DNA of 64,000 nucleotides from Celeribacter naphthalenivorans (GTDB lineage Bacteria > Pseudomonadota > Alphaproteobacteria > Rhodobacterales > Rhodobacteraceae), in NCBI RefSeq assembly GCF_020524585.1, contig NZ_JAIVLK010000003.1, positions 124,001 to 188,000 of the forward strand, in the 5' to 3' direction. Below, in pieces: positions 56,211-64,000 of this stretch (positions within the stretch are counted from its first letter, which is position 1; each line of letters begins with the position of its first letter). The notes under the pieces were generated by a model. The model was not told where the DNA came from, did not search any database, and saw only the letters and a list, made by a program, of their open reading frames with translations. A program made the position numbers and the translations under genes.

Positions 56211-57733
56211 TTGACGATGAGACTCACACCCGTCATTTCCTTCGGCTGCGGCAATCCCATCAACTCAAGGATCGTCGGCGCCACATCGGCCAGACGTCCG
56301 CCATCGCGCAGCGACACGCCTTCGGGTCCGCCAAAGAGGATCACCGGCACCGGGTTCGTGGTATGCGCCGTGTGCGGCCCGCCGGTCACCGGATCGACCA
56401 TGGTCTCGCAATTGCCGTGATCCGCGATCACCAACATCGCGCCGCCAACCTTTTCCAGCTCGGCAATCACCTTGCCCAGACCGTCATCCACCGCCTCACA
56501 GGCGACCATCGCGGCCTCCAAAATGCCGGTATGCCCGACCATATCGGGGTTAGCGAAATTGGTGACGATCAGGTCATAGCCTTCATCGATGGCCCAGACG
56601 AATTTCTCCGCCACTTCCGGCTCGCTCATCTCCGGCTGAAGATCATAGGTCGCCACTTTCGGCGATTTCGGCATGAAACGATCCTCGCCCTCTTCCGGCA
56701 CTTCCTTGCCGCCATTGAGGAAGAAAGTGACATGCGGATATTTCTCGGTCTCGGCCAGACGGAACTGTTTCAACCCGTGCTTCGCGACCCATTCGCCCAG
56801 CGTGTTCTTGATGTCGCGCGGCGGATAAGCGGTTTGCATATAGGCGTTGTGGCCGGTGGAATATTCCACCATGCCAAGCAATTCCGAATATTTCGGACGT
56901 GGGCCCGTGTCGAAATCCGCGAACTCCGGCTCGCCAATCGCACGCAGAATCTCGCGCGCCCGGTCGGCCCGGAAGTTGTTGCAAAACACCCCATCGCCGT
57001 CGACGATGCCGTCATAATCCCCGATCACGGTGGCTTTCACGAATTCGTCCGTGTCGCCGCGCGCGTAAGAATTTTCCACCGCCTCAAGCGCCGTCGCAGC
57101 GCGTTCAACACCGACGCCTTTGACGATGGCCTCATAGGCCTGAGACACGCGCTCCCAGCGGTTGTCGCGGTCCATCGCGTAATAGCGCCCGATCACCGTG
57201 CCGATGGTGGCAAATTCCGGCAGACGCTTCTCGAAATCTGCCATGAACTTGGCGGCGGATTGCGGCGCCACGTCACGCCCGTCGGTGATCGCATGGATCA
57301 CAACCGGTACGCCGAGATCGGTGATCGCCTGCGCGGCGGCCAGCGTGTGTTCGATATGCCCATGCACGCCACCGTCGGAGATCACCCCCATCAGATGCGC
57401 CGTGCCGCCCGCCTCTTTGACGGTCTTGGCAAAGCGCACGATGGCCTCGTTTTTAAAGAAAGACCCGTCTTCGATGGCCAGGTCAATCTGACCCAAATCC
57501 ATCGCCACAACGCGCCCCGCACCGATATTGGTGTGCCCCACTTCGGAGTTGCCCATCTGCCCCGTCGGCAGCCCCACATCCGGCCCGAAGGTGATCAAGG
57601 TGTTGTTCGGACATTCCGCCATCAGCCGATCAAAATTCGGCGTCTTCGCCAAAACCGGCGCGTTGGCTTCAGGCGTCGGACCAATACCCCAACCATCGAG
57701 AATGCAAAGAACAACGGGTTTCGGCGCGGCCAT
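56207..57733 (-). CDS. gpmI: 2,3-bisphosphoglycerate-independent phosphoglycerate mutase
   Basis: Interconverts 3- and 2-phosphoglycerate. The 508-residue alkaline-phosphatase-fold enzyme has the phosphoserine Ser63 in PTGQMGNSEVGHTNIGAGR, DGWGIG near 13, and the C-terminal metal ligands in NFANPDMVGHTG and VIADHGNCE. Length fits GpmI. It starts 104 bp after rlmH and overlaps envC, giving the arrangement rsfS-rlmH-gpmI-envC-ctpA-rppH found in many alphaproteobacteria. Confidence 0.96.
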   Translation of the reverse strand: MAAPKPVVLCILDGWGIGPTPEANAPVLAKTPNFDRLMAECPNNTLITFGPDVGLPTGQMGNSEVGHTNIGAGRVVAMDLGQIDLAIEDGSFFKNEAIVRFAKTVKEAGGTAHLMGVISDGGVHGHIEHTLAAAQAITDLGVPVVIHAITDGRDVAPQSAAKFMADFEKRLPEFATIGTVIGRYYAMDRDNRWERVSQAYEAIVKGVGVERAATALEAVENSYARGDTDEFVKATVIGDYDGIVDGDGVFCNNFRADRAREILRAIGEPEFADFDTGPRPKYSELLGMVEYSTGHNAYMQTAYPPRDIKNTLGEWVAKHGLKQFRLAETEKYPHVTFFLNGGKEVPEEGEDRFMPKSPKVATYDLQPEMSEPEVAEKFVWAIDEGYDLIVTNFANPDMVGHTGILEAAMVACEAVDDGLGKVIAELEKVGGAMLVIADHGNCETMVDPVTGGPHTAHTTNPVPVILFGGPEGVSLRDGGRLADVAPTILELMGLPQPKEMTGVSLIVK

Positions 57734-57837
57734 GGCGGGCTCCTTTACAATAAGAGAACGACCTCTTTGCCCCTATCTAACGCGCCACCGCGCGCGTTTG
57801 AACCGCTTTGCGCTTCTTCTTGGCAAAAATACTCTCA

Positions 57838-58308
57838 CTACACCCGATGATAAGGCGATCCGGCCAGAATAGAGGCGGCGCGATACAGCTGTTCGGTCAG
57901 CATCGCGCGGGCCAGCATATGTGGCCAGACCATTTTCCCCAGCGAGATCGAGAAATCCGCCTGCGCCCGCAAGCTCGGGTCGATGCCATCCGCGCCGCCG
58001 ATGACGAAAGCCACATCAGAGCGCCCGGCATCGCGCCATTCCGCCAGTTTGTTGGAAAATTCGGGCGAAGACACAATCTTGCCGCGCTCGTCCATCGTGA
58101 CGATGACGGCCCCTTTCGGCAGGGCGCGCTGCAACAGATCGGCTTCGGCCTTCATGCCGCCGCCTTTCTTGTCTTCGACTTCCGAGATGGTCAGAGGGCC
58201 GAGGCCCAGCGCGCGCCCGGTGCGGTCGAACCGGGTGGTATAATCGTCGATCAGCGCCGCCTCAGGACCGGCACGCAGCCGGCCCACGGCGCAAATGTGA
58301 ACGCGCAT
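57838..58308 (-). CDS. rlmH: 23S rRNA pseudouridine(1915)-N3 methyltransferase RlmH
   Basis: A 156-residue SPOUT methyltransferase that modifies the ribosome at position 1915 of 23S rRNA. The SAM-binding trefoil knot region is FVIGGADGIDPSLRAQA near 103-120 and the C-terminal ISLGKMVWPHMLARAMLTEQLYRAASILAGSPYHR block is diagnostic. Its ATG overlaps the rsfS TGA by one base (TGATG), so translation is coupled. The pairing with rsfS is conserved across bacteria. Confidence 0.95.
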   Translation of the reverse strand: MRVHICAVGRLRAGPEAALIDDYTTRFDRTGRALGLGPLTISEVEDKKGGGMKAEADLLQRALPKGAVIVTMDERGKIVSSPEFSNKLAEWRDAGRSDVAFVIGGADGIDPSLRAQADFSISLGKMVWPHMLARAMLTEQLYRAASILAGSPYHRV

Positions 58309-58709
58309 CAGCTCTCGGTCGACACTTCGGTGGCTTTGCCCTTAAGCGCCTCTTTGGCCTCTTCCGGGGACATCCACATTTTTTCGAGCTGGTAGAAATC
58401 GCGCACTTCCGGACGGAAGATGTGAATGATCACATCGCCTGCGTCGATCAGCACCCAGTCGCCCTGTTCCTTGCCCTCGACACGCGAGAAAATGCCGAAC
58501 TGCTGTTTCAGCGTGTCGGACAGTTTCTCCGCCATCGCGGACACCTGACGCGTCGAACGACCCGAGCAAATGACCATGTAATCGGCCACTTCGGATTTGC
58601 CTTTGAGGGCAATGGACACGAGGTCTTCGGCTTTGTCTTGATCAAGGAAAGAGGTAACGAAATCGAGCAGTTGCTCGCCTCCGATCTTCTCCGGCATGGC
58701 TCCCGTCAT
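58308..58709 (-). CDS. rsfS: Ribosomal silencing factor RsfS
   Basis: A 133-residue protein that binds ribosomal protein L14 and blocks subunit joining under starvation. The core (LLDFVTSFLDQDKAEDLVSIALKGKSEVADYMVICSGRSTRQVSAMAEKL, GDWVLIDAGDVIIHIFRPEVRDFYQLEKMW) is complete. The start is uncertain: the ATG at 58709 has GGAGGCGCCC upstream and overlaps the stop of a short upstream ORF. An ancestral start at 58765 (AAGGAGGACT before ATG) now reads out of frame; see the finding on a 5-bp duplication. An in-frame start at 58844 has no ribosome site. Confidence 0.9.
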   Translation of the reverse strand: MTGAMPEKIGGEQLLDFVTSFLDQDKAEDLVSIALKGKSEVADYMVICSGRSTRQVSAMAEKLSDTLKQQFGIFSRVEGKEQGDWVLIDAGDVIIHIFRPEVRDFYQLEKMWMSPEEAKEALKGKATEVSTES

Positions 58710-58765
58710 GGGCGCCTCCGGGGTTGCGGCGCTGTTTGCCGCGCTCTGTGCGTGAGACAGGACAT
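58706..58765 (-). other. 19-codon ORF overlapping the rsfS start
   Basis: The ATG at 58765 has an ideal AAGGAGG just upstream and gives MSCLTHRARQTAPQPRRRP, ending in TGA that overlaps the rsfS ATG (ATGA). It may be a translated leader coupled to rsfS, or the relic of the original start after a 5-bp duplication. The peptide has no recognised feature. Confidence 0.4.
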
Positions 58766-58870
58766 AGTCCTCCTTGGGATACGCGCCGGTCGGCCCCGGC
58801 ACTGGGCATAGATTAAAGATAGCATCGCTCTGGCGAAATCTCAATGTTTGGCGAAATCGCGGGGCGACGT

Positions 58871-60217
58871 TCAGTCCAACGCCTTCGTCGCAAGGGTCGA
58901 GCCATCCAACACACGCACCTCGCGTTGCGGGAAGGGGATGGAAATCTCATGGGCTTTGAACGCATCCCACAGGGCCAGATAGACATTGCCGCGCACATTG
59001 GTGAGACCGCCCGTCGGGTCCGTGATCCAGAACCGCAGGATGTAATCCACCGAGCTGTCGCCAAAGCCCACAATATGACAGACAGGCGGCTTGGTCGTCA
59101 GCACACGGTCCACGGTCTGCGCCGCCTCGATCGCGACTTTGCGCACCAAATGTGGGTCGTCGCCATAGGCGGTGCCGAAATAGATGTCGAGCCGCACGAA
59201 ATCATTCGTGTGCGACCAGTTCACCACCTGACCGGTGATCAGATCCTCGTTCGGGATCAGGTATTCCTTGCCGTCACGTGTGGTGATCGAGGCATAGCGC
59301 GCGCCCAGCGCGTTGATCCAGCCAAAGGTCTCGCCCAGAGAGATCACATCACCGGGCTTGATCGACTTGTCCAAGAGAATGATCACGCCCGAGATGAGAT
59401 TCGACACCACCTTTTGCAGACCAAAGCCCAAACCGACCCCAATCGCGCCCGAAAGCACCGCAAGCCCCGTGAGATCAAACCCCACGGCCTTGAGCCCGAT
59501 GAAAAACGCCGAACCGAACAGAGCGAGCTGCACCACCTTGATGATCAGCTCTTTCATGGAGGGCGAAATATCCTCATTGCGCCGGATTTGGGTCGATGTT
59601 TGCCCCGAAATCAGCCGTGCGAAGGTAAAGAGCACGCCGGTGACGACCAGTGCCTTGAGCACCGCCAAAGCAGACAGGCGGAAGTTGCCAAAAGTGATGG
59701 CCACAGAGTCGAGAAACTCCGCCGCGCCCTCAATGCCGCCAAAGAAATAGAGCGTCACATAGGCCCAAAGCCCCCAGCGCATCAGACGGCGAAGCGCACG
59801 GTTTTTAACCAGCTGCACGACCAGCTCAACCGCGACCCAAGCCGAGACGATTCTGGCCAAAATCGCGATCAGATAGGAGCGCGAGGGCCAGGTGGTCTCA
59901 TGCATGACGACGTAGGTGCCCCAAAGCAACAGCGCCCAGACGATCAGAACAAGCCGCTTTTCAATCGCCAAAAGCCAACGGAGCTGCCATTTCGGGCGCC
60001 CTTCAAGGCCGCGCATCCAATCGCGCATCTGGGCTCGCAGATATTTCCCACAGATCAGCGCAACACTCAGCGCAACCAGAGAAATCCCGATCTGATAGAG
60101 GTTCCAGCGCCGAAGCAGCCCCTCGAGAAAGGTCAGCACATCACTGCCCGTCTCGCCCAATAGGGTGCTGATCTGTGTCGGATCCACGCCATTCTCCCTT
60201 TTCACCAAGCTTTGCAT
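58871..60217 (-). CDS. MscS-family mechanosensitive channel
   Basis: A 448-residue inner-membrane channel that releases solutes on osmotic downshift. Five to six N-terminal helices lead into the MscS pore and beta domain: GAIGVGLGFGLQKVVSNLISGVIILLDKSIKPGDVISLGETFGW near 270-315, then the NEDLITGQVVNWS loop. The length is longer than E. coli MscS (286) and closer to YbdG/YnaI types. It stands alone, with divergent leuC on the right. Confidence 0.9.
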   Translation of the reverse strand: MQSLVKRENGVDPTQISTLLGETGSDVLTFLEGLLRRWNLYQIGISLVALSVALICGKYLRAQMRDWMRGLEGRPKWQLRWLLAIEKRLVLIVWALLLWGTYVVMHETTWPSRSYLIAILARIVSAWVAVELVVQLVKNRALRRLMRWGLWAYVTLYFFGGIEGAAEFLDSVAITFGNFRLSALAVLKALVVTGVLFTFARLISGQTSTQIRRNEDISPSMKELIIKVVQLALFGSAFFIGLKAVGFDLTGLAVLSGAIGVGLGFGLQKVVSNLISGVIILLDKSIKPGDVISLGETFGWINALGARYASITTRDGKEYLIPNEDLITGQVVNWSHTNDFVRLDIYFGTAYGDDPHLVRKVAIEAAQTVDRVLTTKPPVCHIVGFGDSSVDYILRFWITDPTGGLTNVRGNVYLALWDAFKAHEISIPFPQREVRVLDGSTLATKALD

Positions 60218-60445
60218 GGCAAGACGCGTGGCCGCAAGCGCATCTCTCTTGCGAGACTCGCGGCCAAGCTATATGTCAGCGGCATGGAACGTATGTTTGA
60301 GATCGCAGACCGTGCATGGTTGCCGTGGAGATTCCATGGCGCAATGCAATCCGTCCTAGCCCGACTTTGATGTCGGACCTTTCGGCGTGTCCGCGCGCCT
60401 GATCCAAAACTTTCCAATTTCACAGCACATCCACGGGAGAGCGAA

Positions 60446-61867
60446 ATGACCGCCCCGAAGACACTCTATGATAAAATCTGGGACGCCCATGTGGCCCATG
60501 AGCAAGAGGATGGCACCTGCCTGCTCTATATTGACCGCCACCTCGTCCACGAAGTGACGTCCCCTCAGGCCTTTGAAGGCCTGCGTATGGCGGGCCGCAA
60601 AGTGCGCGCGCCGGAAAAAACCATCGCCGTGCCGGACCATAACGTGCCGACCACTTTGGACCGCGTGTCCGGCGTGATCGCCAACGAAGAGTCCCGCATT
60701 CAGGTCGAAGCCCTCGACAAGAACGCGAAAGAGTTCGGCGTGAACTACTACCCGGTCTCTGACGTGCGTCAGGGCATCGTGCACATCGTCGGCCCGGAAC
60801 AGGGTTGGACCCTGCCCGGCATGACCGTTGTCTGTGGCGACAGCCACACCGCGACTCACGGCGCGTTTGGCGCGCTGGCCCACGGCATCGGCACCTCCGA
60901 GGTCGAACACGTTCTGGCGACGCAAACACTGATCCAGAAGAAATCCAAGAACATGAAGGTGGAGATCACCGGCAAGCTGCGCCCCGGCGTGACCGCCAAG
61001 GACATCACCCTTGCTGTGATCGGCGAAACCGGCACCGCTGGCGGCACCGGCTACGTGATTGAGTATTGCGGTGAAGCGATCCGCGATCTGTCGATGGAAG
61101 GTCGGATGACCGTCTGTAACATGGCGATCGAAGGCGGCGCCCGCGCCGGTCTCATCGCGCCGGACGAAACCACCTTTGAATACGTCAAAGGCCGCCCGCA
61201 CGCCCCGAAAGGCGCGCAGTTCGAGGCCGCTCTGGCGTGGTGGAAGACGCTCTACACCGACGAAGGCGCGCATTTCGACAAGGTCGTGACGCTCAAAGGC
61301 GAAGAGATCGAGCCGGTTGTGACCTGGGGCACCTCGCCCGAGGACGTTCTGCCGATTTCCGCTGTTGTGCCTGCGCCCGAGTCGTTCAAAGGCGGCAAGG
61401 TGGACGCGGCCAAACGCGCCATCGAGTACATGGGTCTCGAAGTGGGTCAGAAACTGACCGACATCCAGATCGACACCGTCTTCATCGGCTCCTGCACCAA
61501 CGGTCGGATCGAAGACCTGCGTGCTGCAGCTGCAATCCTCAAAGGCAAAAAGATCAAGGACGGCATGCGTGCCATGGTCGTGCCGGGGTCTGGTCTTGTG
61601 CGTGCGCAAGCTGAAGAAGAGGGGCTCGCCGACATCTTCAAAGAGGCCGGGTTCGAATGGCGTCTGGCCGGGTGCTCCATGTGCCTCGCCATGAACCCCG
61701 ATCAGCTGTCCGAGGGTGAGCGCTGTGCCTCCACCTCGAACCGCAACTTCGAGGGTCGTCAGGGCTATAAAGGTCGCACGCACCTCGTGTCGCCTGCCAT
61801 GGCCGCCGCTGCCGCCGTCACCGGTCACCTGACCGATGTGCGCGACATGATGACTGAAAACGCCTAA
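60446..61867 (+). CDS. leuC: 3-isopropylmalate dehydratase large subunit
   Basis: Aconitase-type hydro-lyase that converts 2-isopropylmalate to 3-isopropylmalate in leucine synthesis, with LeuD. The 473-residue protein is full length, with [28 protein letters not shown] near 130 and the [4Fe-4S] cysteines in FIGSCTNGR near 350 and [11 protein letters not shown] near 410. GGGAGAG precedes the ATG. The 228-bp leader shows a small CCGAC / GTCGG hairpin (60361-60376) but no obvious Leu-rich leader peptide. leuD follows after 12 bases. Confidence 0.96.
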   Translation: MTAPKTLYDKIWDAHVAHEQEDGTCLLYIDRHLVHEVTSPQAFEGLRMAGRKVRAPEKTIAVPDHNVPTTLDRVSGVIANEESRIQVEALDKNAKEFGVNYYPVSDVRQGIVHIVGPEQGWTLPGMTVVCGDSHTATHGAFGALAHGIGTSEVEHVLATQTLIQKKSKNMKVEITGKLRPGVTAKDITLAVIGETGTAGGTGYVIEYCGEAIRDLSMEGRMTVCNMAIEGGARAGLIAPDETTFEYVKGRPHAPKGAQFEAALAWWKTLYTDEGAHFDKVVTLKGEEIEPVVTWGTSPEDVLPISAVVPAPESFKGGKVDAAKRAIEYMGLEVGQKLTDIQIDTVFIGSCTNGRIEDLRAAAAILKGKKIKDGMRAMVVPGSGLVRAQAEEEGLADIFKEAGFEWRLAGCSMCLAMNPDQLSEGERCASTSNRNFEGRQGYKGRTHLVSPAMAAAAAVTGHLTDVRDMMTENA

Positions 61868-61879
61868 GGAGCCGCTACA

Positions 61880-62485
61880 ATGGAAAAGTTCGAAAAACTG
61901 ACCGGCATCGCGGCCCCCATGCCGCTGGTGAACATCGACACGGATATGATCATCCCCAAGGTGTTTCTGAAAACCATCAAGCGCTCCGGCCTTGGTGTGA
62001 ACCTGTTCGACGAGATGCGTTATGACCGTCAGGGCAATGAAATCCCCGATTTCGTCCTGAACAAACCGCAGTACCGCGACACGCAGATCCTCGTGGCGGG
62101 CGACAACTTTGGCTGTGGCTCCTCGCGTGAACACGCACCCTGGGCGATTGCGGATTTCGGCATCAAATGCGTGATCTCCACGTCGTTTGCCGACATTTTC
62201 TACAACAACTGCTTCAAGAACGGCATCCTTCCGATCGTGATGCCGCAAGAGGTTGTGGATGTGTTGATGAAGGACGCCGAAAAAGGCTCGAACGCCCGGA
62301 TGGTCGTCGATCTGGAGGCTCAGACCGTCACCACGTCCGATGGCGAAAGCTTCCCCTTCGAGGTTGACGCGTTCAAGAAACACTGCCTGCTCGAAGGTCT
62401 CGATGACATCGGCCTGACCATGGCGCATGTCAAAGATATCGACGCTTTTGAGGCCACGATGGCTCAGGCACGTCCCTGGGTCTGA
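61880..62485 (+). CDS. leuD: 3-isopropylmalate dehydratase small subunit
   Basis: A 201-residue aconitase swivel domain protein that pairs with LeuC. Typical blocks are [23 protein letters not shown] near 18, [25 protein letters not shown] near 73 and [24 protein letters not shown] precedes the ATG. It is co-transcribed with leuC; leuA and leuB are outside the window. A bidirectional hairpin follows. Confidence 0.96.
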   Translation: MEKFEKLTGIAAPMPLVNIDTDMIIPKVFLKTIKRSGLGVNLFDEMRYDRQGNEIPDFVLNKPQYRDTQILVAGDNFGCGSSREHAPWAIADFGIKCVISTSFADIFYNNCFKNGILPIVMPQEVVDVLMKDAEKGSNARMVVDLEAQTVTTSDGESFPFEVDAFKKHCLLEGLDDIGLTMAHVKDIDAFEATMAQARPWV

Positions 62486-62508
62486 GGCCGACAGGAATAA
62501 GATAAAGA

Positions 62509-62536
62509 ACGGCGGCCCTTCGGTCGCCGTTTTTCA
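62509..62536. terminator. Bidirectional terminator between leuD and the convergent gene
   Basis: ACGGCGGCC pairs with GGTCGCCGT around a short CTTC loop and is followed by TTTTTC on the plus strand. On the minus strand it is followed by GTTCTTTAT, so it can serve both converging genes. Confidence 0.88.
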
Positions 62537-62542
62537 TTGAGT

Positions 62543-63073
62543 TTACTTGGCACGCATCAGGCGGCGTATCTCGGCCAGGCTGTCCAATTGCTTTGCACTC
62601 GGCGCCTCACCGACGCCCGCGTAGACCGACGTCAGGATCCCCTCGACCGGACCGTAGCCCTCCGAGCCTGAGAGTTTATAGAGCTTGCGCGCCAGACGGG
62701 TGATGGCCGGGCTGGTGCCGTGACAGGACGCAATCAGCCAATCCGAAAGCGTCTTGATTTCCTCTGCATCCGTGAGGGTAAATTGCAGATCCTTTTGCAA
62801 ACGGATCACATATTGCAGGATCAGCTCAGAGGTCGGATAGCCCGCCTCATCGATGAGCGCCTTGACCAAAGCGGCAACGGCGATCCGAGCATCGTCGATT
62901 TGCTCGACAGGATGCGTGCCCGATTTGCGGGTAAAGCCGAAACGCCGAATAGCGAGACGAATATCATCCGCAACACCGACCAAATCCGACGCCGCATTCG
63001 CCGCATTGCGGGCCCGGTTCATGTAAAAAAACGCTGTCACGGCAGCTCCGAGAAGGGCCAGTAAGATTGGCAT
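62543..63073 (-). CDS. Membrane-anchored hypothetical protein
   Basis: A 176-residue protein with an N-terminal helix MPILLALLGAAVTAFFYMN and a mostly helical soluble part (DLVGVADDIRLAIRRFGFTR, VAALVKALIDEAGY, TLSDWLIASCHGTSPAITRLARKLYKL). No enzyme motif is visible. The helical layout slightly resembles tellurite-resistance TerB-like domains, but I cannot support that. It converges on leuD and has no operon partner. Function unknown. Confidence 0.6.
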   Translation of the reverse strand: MPILLALLGAAVTAFFYMNRARNAANAASDLVGVADDIRLAIRRFGFTRKSGTHPVEQIDDARIAVAALVKALIDEAGYPTSELILQYVIRLQKDLQFTLTDAEEIKTLSDWLIASCHGTSPAITRLARKLYKLSGSEGYGPVEGILTSVYAGVGEAPSAKQLDSLAEIRRLMRAK

Positions 63074-63216
63074 TATTGATACTCCGAAAATATGTTCGGC
63101 GGATTATCGAAAGTTAAATTGCGTCGCACAACGGGAAAAATCCCCTACAAAGACCTTTTTACAGGGCAGCGGCATGTTTACCTAAGCCAAGCAAGATGCC
63201 GGCACGGGAGAATAAG

Positions 63217-63735
63217 ATGACGAATTGGAAAACATGGATCGCAATTGGCGTTTTGACGTTTCTCTTCGGCCTTCTGGCGCTCGGCAATGCTGTTGCGACC
63301 TCGCTTGCGATCACCGTTTTGCTCGGCACGTTGTTTATCGTCGCGGGGGCGGCGAAACTTTGGGCCGGGTTCTCCGGCGTCGCGCATGAGAACCGCGTCT
63401 TTTCGATGATCTGGGGGCTGATCAGCCTGATGATCGGCGTCAGTTTCGTGGCCAATCCGATGGACGGCACGGTCTCTCTGACCCTCGTCATCACGTTCTT
63501 CCTGCTGGTCTCCGGGGTGGTCCGGCTTTTGATGGCCTGGCGGATGCGGGAAAGTCGGCTGTTTTGGATGCTCTTGCTGTCGGGCGCCGTGACGGTGCTT
63601 TTGGGCGGCTATATCCTCGGGAATTTCGCCGCGATCTCGCTGTCGCTTTTGGGTCTTTTGCTCGGCATCGAGCTTTTGGTCGATGGCGCGGCTCTGGTCG
63701 GATTTGGTCTTTTCCTGCGTAAGTTCCGATCGTGA
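63217..63735 (+). CDS. HdeD/DUF308 family membrane protein
   Basis: A 172-residue inner-membrane protein with six short helices arranged as three repeated pairs (FLFGLLALGNAVATSLAITVLLGTLFIVAGAAKL; LMIGVSFVANP...LVITFFLLVSGVVRLLMAW; VLLGGYILGNFAAISLSLLGLLLGIELLVDGAALV). Family members such as HdeD are linked to acid stress, without a known activity. The ATG at 63217 has GGGAGAA upstream; an earlier start at 63196 would add seven residues. Confidence 0.82.
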   Translation: MTNWKTWIAIGVLTFLFGLLALGNAVATSLAITVLLGTLFIVAGAAKLWAGFSGVAHENRVFSMIWGLISLMIGVSFVANPMDGTVSLTLVITFFLLVSGVVRLLMAWRMRESRLFWMLLLSGAVTVLLGGYILGNFAAISLSLLGLLLGIELLVDGAALVGFGLFLRKFRS

Positions 63736-63775
63736 TGAGAGCGGCGACCCATTCGGGCCGCCGCATCCATGATCC

Positions 63776-64000
63776 TTACTCCATCGCGGGAAGCAAGCCC
63801 TGCGTCTGGGCATCCGCCAGTTCTTCGATGGTCACCTCGCCATCGCCATCGGCATCGATCGCAGCAAAAGCATCTTCCGTCAGGCTGGGATAGACCATTT
63901 GCATCTCCTCCATCGAGTAGGTGCCATTCCCGTCCGTATCCATCAGCGAGCCCTGAGCAAAAGCCGGAGCGGCCATGAGGGTCAGTGCGCCAAGGGTCAA
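63776..64000 (-). CDS. EF-hand protein with signal peptide (5' end beyond the window)
   Basis: The visible 75 codons read into the right edge without a clear start. They begin with the end of a signal peptide (LTLGALTLMAAPAFAQ) and hold two EF-hand loops: DTDGNGTYSMEEM and DADGDGEVTIEEL. A small periplasmic calcium-binding protein is likely. The apparent TTG at the edge is probably not the true start. It converges on the DUF308 gene. Confidence 0.78.
   Translation of the reverse strand: MTLGALTLMAAPAFAQGSLMDTDGNGTYSMEEMQMVYPSLTEDAFAAIDADGDGEVTIEELADAQTQGLLPAME

Noticed and set aside
60356-62428. 690-codon open frame opposite leuC and leuD
   Set aside because: It spans both leu genes on the opposite strand; composition and lack of motifs mark it as a codon-bias artefact.

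Overview
This is a high-GC (roughly 60%) alphaproteobacterial chromosome segment. The gene set (IalB-like periplasmic protein, DUF6525-like protein, YhhQ, EnvC/CtpA/GpmI/RlmH/RsfS block, glutathione-dependent formaldehyde pathway, fused ATP-grasp/alpha-E protein with two transglutaminases) points to the order Rhodobacterales, roseobacter lineage. The genus cannot be fixed from the sequence. No rRNA, tRNA, CRISPR array, IS element or prophage was recognised. Nearly every gene is chromosomal housekeeping or envelope function, and no gene-free gap exceeds 300 bases.

Layout. 1-5.3 kb: MacAB-type efflux pair (macB cut by the left edge), an EF-G paralogue and a LysR regulator. 5.4-7.8 kb: a DoxX / DOPA-type extradiol dioxygenase / glutathionyl-hydroquinone reductase operon divergent from the LysR gene, resembling the E. 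coli yhaJ-yqjFG set for quinone or aromatic stress. 7.7-14.6 kb: transglutaminase, ATP-grasp/alpha-E fusion and transglutaminase-DUF2126, a predicted peptide-modification system of unknown product. 15.4-18.7 kb: pncA, a STAS-less SulP transporter and pncB (NAD salvage). 18.7-20.2 kb: a low-GC DUF262-HNH restriction-like gene broken at a 10-G tract. 20.2-25.4 kb: arfB, an unannotated mini-ORF with an extreme Shine-Dalgarno sequence, yhhQ with a probable preQ1-I riboswitch, then an esterase-like / mepA / MFS / thioesterase group. 25.4-34.2 kb: yggT, recQ, a hybrid histidine kinase, a thiolase, and the frmA-fghA-phosphatase operon. 34.3-39.1 kb: serA, serC, serB (complete phosphorylated serine pathway) and a TSUP exporter. 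39-49.5 kb: IalB-like protein, rlmN, two small ribbon-helix-helix proteins, LOG protein, dapD, a GlsB-type protein beside a repeat element, a CobW metallochaperone, a GluR0-like channel, and dapE with two overlapping genes. 49.5-60.2 kb: rnr, a MltB-like transglycosylase, then rsfS-rlmH-gpmI-envC-ctpA-rppH on the minus strand, and an MscS channel. 60.4-64 kb: leuCD, an unknown membrane-anchored protein, a DUF308 protein and an EF-hand protein cut by the right edge.

The least ordinary items are the poly-G-interrupted DUF262-HNH island, the 18-codon ORF whose leader pairs with about 16 nt of the 16S rRNA 3' end, the preQ1-I candidate, a 5-bp near-duplication that appears to have moved the rsfS start, and the fused ATP-grasp/transglutaminase cluster.
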